NCBI GenBank assembly: GCA_015179125.1 | Contig: WHVA01000309.1 | Span: 62,001 to 126,000 of the forward strand | Length of the DNA: 64,000 nt | Origin: Gautieria morchelliformis | Lineage: Eukaryota; Basidiomycota; Agaricomycetes; Gomphales; Gomphaceae | Reading direction: 5' to 3' | Part shown: in pieces, positions 58,285 to 64,000 of the stretch | Layout: every line of letters starts with the position of its first letter | Numbering within the stretch: position 1 is the first letter of the stretch | Position numbers and translations under genes: made by a program | The notes under the pieces: generated by a model | The model's database searches: none | Seen by the model: only the letters and a program-made list of their open reading frames with translations | What the model was told of the DNA's origin: nothing

Positions 58285-58599
58285 TTACCTGTGCGAGGAT
58301 GGGCGAGGCGTACGTGCGAGTGAAAAGACCCCAGGCGTGACGTGTGTCACGGTGTTGATGCGAGCGCTAATGTTGGGTGCGCGTGAGTAATCAGGTAAAT
58401 AGCGCACACCGTCCCAACATGGACGCGTATCCAGATCCTCCGTCATATATCTTCCCTGCCACCCCTGCGGGAAATGATCGACTATCTGCTTTGGTGACCC
58501 GTCATCACACCCCGGTGAGTCGGACACCCACACAACGTTAGCTGCCGTTACCATCCTCGTCCCGTCACACCACGCTCGCCACGCTCGCCACGTGGACAT
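58285..58599 (-). CDS. Hypothetical protein, 104 residues, doubtful
   Basis: An ATG-started frame with no recognised domain. It starts with a short WRAWRAW repeat that comes from a tandem CACGCTCGC in the DNA. Its start is only 19 bp from the copia target duplication, so the element would have cut its upstream region. It may be a first exon or chance. Confidence 0.25.
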   Translation of the reverse strand: MSTWRAWRAWCDGTRMVTAANVVWVSDSPGCDDGSPKQIVDHFPQGWQGRYMTEDLDTRPCWDGVRYLPDYSRAPNISARINTVTHVTPGVFSLARTPRPSSHR

Positions 58600-58628
58600 C
58601 TATCATAGTAAGTATGGCCGGCGGTGTG

Positions 58629-58794
58629 TGTGGAACGAAGGAGATATAATAATCTGATATACTACGATCTCAAGTGGATCGTTCTGCCTTATATACAAAA
58701 TATGATGTCCATTGTATTACCAATCTCTTCGAGCTGCTGTGCCGATGCGGTGCCGGTGCACCAGCAACCCGGGGTAGAGAGCGATCTCGAACCT
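58629..58794 (-). repeat. Copia 3-prime LTR
   Basis: 166 bp matching 62812-62977 with three differences. In plus sense it starts TGTGGAACGAAGGAG and ends GATCTCGAACCT. The end of the pol frame reads into it. Confidence 0.8.
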
Positions 58795-61719
58795 AATCCT
58801 AATTTCCCTACTAGATACCTGTGTTGGTGTAAATCCAATCCCTTTGTAAATATGTCCGCTACGTTCTCCTTCGTCGGTACGTACGTAAGTGATGCCTCGT
58901 GAGAGGCCACTTTCTCACGGATGAAATGATATGCGACATTGATGTGTTTGGTACGCGCATGATACGTTGCGTGATGCGATAGTGTAATGGCGCCTAGATT
59001 GTCTGATCGAAGTGACATGGGCTGGGCTTGATCTATTCCTAGCTCCTCGATGAAGCGCCTCAGCCAGATCAATTGTTTGGCGTCCTCGGTAAGTGCCATG
59101 TATTCGGCCTCCGTAGTAGATAATGCGATCGTTCGCTGCTTCTTCGAGCTCCATGCAATGGCTCCCCCTCCTAGTATAGCTACATAGCCGCTAATAGACA
59201 GTGCGTCGTTTCTATTAGCATAATCCGAGTCGACAAATATTTCGAGATCGAGACCAGCGTCTCGTCGGAAGGTTATGCCGTCGTCATGTGACCCCTTGAG
59301 GTACCTGAGCGCGTGCTTGATCGCCGTCCAGTGCTCGGCTCCGTAAGTAGTAGTGAATTGGCTCAGATGTTGTACGGTAAAAGCCAAATCGGGTCGCATG
59401 CTGAGTGCTGCATACATTAGCGATCCGATTGCTTTGGCATAGGGTACTTCGGCAGTTGGACCTGTTGAGTCCATAGGTGTCCTGAGTTTGATCATTTTAT
59501 GCAGAGGTGTAGATACGGAATGTGCTGTAGCCATGTTGAATCGATCGATTATGATGTCGATGTAATGTCCTTGAGACATGATCAGTGTTCCCTCATCCCT
59601 ATTCCTCTCAACTCTAATTCCCAAGATTTTCTTCATTTCTCCTAAATCTGTTAAAAGGAATTTTCCATGAAGCTCCCCCTTGAGCTTAACCATCCCTCCT
59701 CTGGAATCAGCAAATAGTCCGAAGTCATCCACATATACTGATATGACTTCGATTGAGTCCTTATCTTGTCTGATGTAGACAGATTCATTGGCTGTGCTTT
59801 GATGGAAGCCGAGATTGAGTAGTAATTTGCGTAAGCGCTGATGCCAAGCTCGTCCTGATTGCTTGAGTCCGTAGAGCGCTCTGTATATTCTTAGAACGCA
59901 TCCGGATCCATCATCAAAACCGTCGGGCTGGCGCATGTAGATCTCCTCATCTATGGTTGAATTGAGGTAGGCGCCTTTGACATCCATCATTTCGATTTCC
60001 CAATCGAGTGTGTTTGCGATCGCTAATAGAACACGTAGTGAATCGAATTTGACCACGGGTGAGGTTATCTCGTAGTAATCCATCCCTGGCCTCTGTGTGA
60101 ATCCTTGAGCCACAACCCTTGCTTTAGCCTTATCGAATTGTCCGTCCGGTTGTGTTTTGACAGCATATACCCATCGGCAACCGATAGCTACTCGTCTGGG
60201 TGGTAGTTCTGTTAATTCCCATGTTCCTAATGTCTTGTGTTGATCCATCTCAATTTCCATCGCTTTCTCCCAGATCGGCGCATCATCACGTGATACCGCC
60301 GCTCTGTAATTCTCAGGTTCAGTGACGATTTCTTTCATTATGTAAACCTGCTCGGTGCGTCCTGAATCATTCAGCTTCCGGTAATCCGGTCTTTGAGTGA
60401 TACGCGCGCTCCGTCGAATCTGTGGAGCTGGCGCTTGTTCAGGTGGATCAGGAATGGGCGTTGTCTGGGGTGATGATGTCTGTGGGGTAGATGTGATCGG
60501 GTCCGGCACATGCTCGCGCGGTGAGTGCTCCCCCTCAAGTGGTGCCGTGTCGTCATCGTCGTTATCTGGGATAGGGTAAAGTCTGTTGTCGTTTTCGTCG
60601 AATGTAATATTTCTCGAAATTTGAACATGCTTTGAGGCTTTATTGTAATACCTCCAGGCTTTTGCATGTTCTGCTACTCCGACGAAGATATGTTCTTCTG
60701 CCTTTGGATCAAGTTTGGCTCGACGTTGATCCGGCACCATAACCCAGCAATTTGTCCCAAATTCCTCTAGATGTGCTATGTTCGGCTTCTTGCCAAATAG
60801 TGCCTGGAACGGCGTTGCATCATCTCCAAGCGCTCGCGTGGGTGATCGATTTTTGATATAACACGCGTAAGCCACGGCCTCGGGCCAGAGTATTTTTGGC
60901 AGGTTTTTGGCAAATATCATTGCCCATGCGTGCTCGAGTAAGGTCCTGTTGAGTCTTTCGGCGATTCCATTCTGGGCTGGGGAGTATGGAGCTGTGGTCT
61001 CCATGATAATGCCATATTTTGCACAAAATTCCTTGAAATTTTTATTGACATATTCCCCTCCATTATCTGAGCGAAACCTCTTCAGTTTCTGACCTGTTTG
61101 GGTCTCGAGGAATGCCTTGTACATCTCGAAGTGTTTGAGCACTTCCGAAATAAATGGCAGTATACCTAGATTTGATGTCCGTGAAAGAATAGAAGTATTT
61201 TTCATGTGATGGTCCCTCGGTCTGGGCAGGCCACCATACATCGGATACTGTTAGGTCACCAACCTGTTCTACAGTGTCCTCGGCTCTTTTGGGGAACGGC
61301 TCCACATGCCGTTTGCCTTGTATGCATGCTTTACACTGACTTGGCTCTTTTGACTCGTCGATCTCGAGTCCAGTAACTAGGTCATTAGATTTCAACAATT
61401 TTATAGAGTTTATGTTGACGTGCCCTAGTATCCTGTGCCATTTGTCCCATGACCGTCCTTTTGCCACTGTGGCAAAGTCTCGTGCCTCGACTGATCGAGT
61501 GACCCGTGCCTTCATACAGAACAGCCGCCCGCGCTTCTGTCCCTGTGCGAAGATAACTCCGGCGCGTGATTTGAATTCGACGCCGGTGCCTGAAAATGTG
61601 GCCGTGTTGCCCTTATCAGTTAAACACCCTACGCTGATAAGGTTGTTCGGTGCATCCGGTGCATGCTTGACGTCACGTAGTTCGATCGTGTTCGTCTTGG
61701 CGCCGATCTTGAATTCCAT
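58689..61719 (-). CDS. Copia pol region: integrase, reverse transcriptase, RNase H
   Basis: From right to left: an integrase zinc-binding part with LGHVNINS and CKACIQGKRH (about 61300-61440); the integrase core with DVWWPAQTEG, RSDNGGEYVN and APYSPAQNGIAERLN (61250 down to 60930); reverse transcriptase with WEIEMMDVKGAYLNS (about 59960-60005) and the catalytic YVDDFGLFA (about 59700-59730); and RNase H with EIFVDSDYANRNDALSISGY and LSTTEAEYMAL (59080-59250). The order integrase before reverse transcriptase defines copia. It belongs to a fossil element; the break count is given under the element. Confidence 0.85.
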
Positions 61720-61731
61720 GTATATAGTGCC

Positions 61732-62721
61732 TCAGCCTTGTGTATGTAGTACCGCATCAGGTGAAATTCCTTCAATTTCTGATGGTTCCTCGGCATAGCT
61801 AGCAAAATCGTTTCGGCTTCGAGCTATATGTGTTGTTGCCGCTGAATCGGCTAGCCAGTCGGATGCAGATATAGCACTGTATGCTATCTCCTTAGATACA
61901 AATGTGAAGTCCTTTTCTTCTGCTTGTTTGACTGTTTCTTTGTGCCCTGATTTGAACCATTTCGGTGCTTGGCCCTCCTTGCCGCCACCTTTCGCCCAAC
62001 AGTCCTTCACATAATGACCCTTCTTGCCGCAATTTCGGCACTTTCCCTTTGTTGCTCCTGAGTCATCTTTGTTGGGCCTGTGACGTTGTTGCGCCTTAAG
62101 CGCCGTCTGCCGTGCCGATCCAGCTTTCCGTGCTCGATCCTCATCGAGGACTCGAGCTATTAATATATCAGCTGTCGTCCCAGCTCCACTGGCATTTACT
62201 GCCGTAATAAACGCTGACCAAGAATCTGGTAATGACGTCAGCAACGTGTTCGAGAACTCGGTGTCACTGATGTAATGTCCCCGCGCATTCAGTTCCTGTT
62301 GAATGCCGCGGAGCTTGCGTACGTGCTCCTCCGTGTTCGCGCCGTCCTCGGCAAGTGTCCTGAAGAAATCTCTTCGGAGATTTACAATCCCCACTGCTCC
62401 CTTAGATTCGAATATTGCTTGTAGACTAGTCCATACAGCAAATGCAGACATCGTCTGATTGATGTAAACTAGTTGTTCATCGGCAACTCTGAGGCAAATC
62501 TCTTTTCTAGCTTTCTTGTCCTTCCTTCTCCAATCATTGATTTCCTGCTGCTCGGTCGCAGTGACGTTGTCGGCATCTGCCGGTCTCGGTTCCGTCTCCC
62601 TGCCGATAGCCACGTCCCACAGATCTAAGTCATCGAGTATCCACTCGAGCCTCCGGCGCCACGCCGCGTAATTATCCCCGTTCAAGGGGTCAACCTTGTA
62701 CGTGTTGTTGCTACTCGACAT
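61732..62721 (-). CDS. Copia gag with zinc knuckle and start of protease
   Basis: ATG at 62721, about 90 bp inside the 5-prime LTR. The 329-residue frame has a helical gag part with NYAAWRRRLEWIL and FAVWTSLQAIFESKG, a CCHC knuckle CRNCGKKGHYVKDC at residues 228-241, and the aspartic protease motif WLADSAATTHI at about residues 289-299. This is the normal start of a copia polyprotein. Confidence 0.85.
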   Translation of the reverse strand: MSSSNNTYKVDPLNGDNYAAWRRRLEWILDDLDLWDVAIGRETEPRPADADNVTATEQQEINDWRRKDKKARKEICLRVADEQLVYINQTMSAFAVWTSLQAIFESKGAVGIVNLRRDFFRTLAEDGANTEEHVRKLRGIQQELNARGHYISDTEFSNTLLTSLPDSWSAFITAVNASGAGTTADILIARVLDEDRARKAGSARQTALKAQQRHRPNKDDSGATKGKCRNCGKKGHYVKDCWAKGGGKEGQAPKWFKSGHKETVKQAEEKDFTFVSKEIAYSAISASDWLADSAATTHIARSRNDFASYAEEPSEIEGISPDAVLHTQG

Positions 62722-62811
62722 CGTCGATCGGTTATTGAGTCGTTGGAGTATAGAGTGTAGTTGGAGTAAGCTAGATGTGTAATAGTTTAGTTATGGCCGG
62801 GGCCCATAACC

Positions 62812-62977
62812 TGTGGAACGAAGGAGATATAATAATCTGATATACTACGATCTCGAGTGGATCGTTCTGCCTTATATACAAAATATGATGTCCATTGTAT
62901 TACCAATCTCTTCGAGCTGCTGTGCTGATGCGGTGCCGGTGCACCAGCAACCCGGGGTTGAGAGCGATCTCGAACCT
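62812..62977 (-). repeat. Copia 5-prime LTR
   Basis: 166 bp, in plus sense TGTGGAACGAAGGAG to GATCTCGAACCT, three differences from 58629-58794. The adjoining inner bases, GGTTATGGGCCC on the minus strand, are a plausible primer-binding site. Confidence 0.8.
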
Positions 62978-64000
62978 CCGGCTAAGTGCGTGCCGGCTCT
63001 GCCTTGGCGGTGTCATCGTCCCGATTACTAACAGTGTGATTGCATGTCACCCGATCATATACCCACGGAGTCCGAGACGAATAATCACAGTGACAGACGC
63101 AGAGCCTGCGACTCAAATGTCCGCGAGATGTCTCCCATGACATCAATGTCTCACCCCACGTACCTGCCACTGTCTAACAGCCCGGAGAACAAGTCAAAAT
63201 CACAACACCCATACCACGAATCAAGTTCGCTTGGAATAATCTGTCCCTGATCAAATGGGAGTCACTATGCGGGGACGACGCGCACTAAGCAACTCCGGTG
63301 TCACAGTCCGGGGTCACAAGCATAATGCATTTATTCCGCCATTTATCCACTTATGCACCTAATTCATCCCTAGTGTGCACCTGCCGTCCTTGTACGATGG
63401 TCATGCCATACCGCTTGTACTTACATAACCTAATTCATCACTAATGTGCCGCCATCCCAGACGCTATGCTTGACCTTGGTGTTACACCCGTTTGCAGTAC
63501 CTAAGGCGCGCATCAGATTTGCTTCCGTTTTAGCGCGCAAACTTCGAACAACGATATCTTGCTTGATATCGCTCCGATTCACTTGAAATTTCATGTCTGA
63601 AGCTATGTGGACCATAGCTAGGGCATAGAACTAAAAAATCCGAATAAAACATGCATTTTTTATTTTGCATTTTGGGTGCTGAGGGGGGAACAATGTCAAG
63701 CTTAGCTTACTGTATGTAGTTCAATGCAGGTTTTAATTTTGTTTGCTACTTTGTACTACTGGTGAGAACCCACTACAGGAGAATCTCCAGAAGAGGGTGT
63801 CATAGGATTGGAGAGGAAGGGCTTAGCTTCTTCTGACATTGGATCAGTGAGATCTGACGGTAGGCATTCATTCTCGATGTCGGATTTCCTCCTGTGTAGC
63901 ATAAGCCCCGAAATCTTTGATCCCTTCTGCACCGAGTGCCAATGCACCATGGGGCAACTTCGCCGATCCTGACACGTTCTTGAGCTCAGAAACTGCGGGG
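62978..64000. other. Right flank of the copia element; no supportable gene
   Basis: It starts with the copia target duplication CCGGC. Short frames at 63430-63615 and 63756-63950 have no recognisable content. The second copy of the dispersed repeat lies at 63310-63479. The last 220 bases could be an exon of a gene reaching beyond the window, but nothing decides it. Confidence 0.35.
63310..63479 (+). repeat. Dispersed repeat, copy 2
   Basis: The counterpart of 56376-56560 in the same orientation, about 7 kb away on the other side of the F-box gene and the copia element. It shares GGGGTCACAAG at the start and TATGCTTGACCTTGG at the end. Confidence 0.6.

Larger units (their letters stand above)
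58623..62977 (-). mobile_element. Ty1/copia retrotransposon, fairly young
   Basis: A 4.36-kb element with short LTRs (about 166 bp) at 58629-58794 and 62812-62977, which differ at three positions. It has gag with a CCHC knuckle, an aspartic protease, integrase, reverse transcriptase and RNase H in the copia order. The flanks CCGGC (58618-58622) and 62978-62982 look like the 5-bp target duplication; six extra bases (GGTGTG) then belong to the 3-prime LTR side. Next to the 5-prime LTR is GGTTATGGGCCC, a likely primer-binding site. It looks largely whole, with about two breaks. Low LTR divergence makes it the youngest retroelement in the window. Confidence 0.85.

Overview
The window looks like a transposon-packed stretch of a basidiomycete (Agaricomycete) genome. 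The reasons are: introns of about 50-70 bp in the intact host genes, a seven-helix membrane protein of a type that is expanded in mushroom-forming fungi, an F-box protein, several Plavaka-type (CACTA-like) transposases, a Tad1/I-like LINE, Helitrons, and gypsy and copia elements. I see no rRNA, tRNA or CRISPR array. Only two genes look intact and host-like: the seven-helix protein (23767-25186, +) and the F-box protein (56724-58033, -). A third host-like multi-exon gene (about 9828-12843, +) is broken.

Layout. 1-4070: minus-strand Ty3/gypsy fossil (gag side). 4080-6987: decayed Plavaka transposase (+). 8792-9146 and 19981-20380: two foldback MITEs with CACTG ends and 3-bp target duplications. 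9828-12843: unknown gene split by a solo LTR. 13101-19330: Plavaka transposase (-) split by two solo LTRs. 19772-21230: tandem duplication whose two halves carry a CACTG MITE and a hAT-like MITE. 23767-25186: seven-helix gene. 26241-36781: an LTR fragment holding a second LTR, which holds two Helitrons joined exactly head to tail (27185-33193 autonomous-type, 33194-35931 non-autonomous). 37921-50300: a third Plavaka transposase (-), split by a LINE (38542-44920, with a solo LTR inside) and by two more solo LTRs. 52220-55478: Harbinger-like transposase (+) with a C-terminal chromodomain, split by a 719-bp palindromic hAT-like MITE and a solo LTR. 56724-58033: F-box gene. 58623-62977: a fairly young copia element (-).

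The common thread is one dispersed LTR family (called LTR-A here) of 1.0-1.3 kb. Seven near-complete copies and one fragment lie in the window. They begin TGTCATGAC, end near CTTGACA, and several have perfect 5-bp target duplications. Every copy whose target I can read sits inside another coding sequence, mostly a transposase. The insertions give a relative order: Plavaka, then LINE, then LTR-A on one side; LTR-A, then gypsy LTR-B, then Helitrons on the other. All gene calls come from reading the sequence; no database search was possible.
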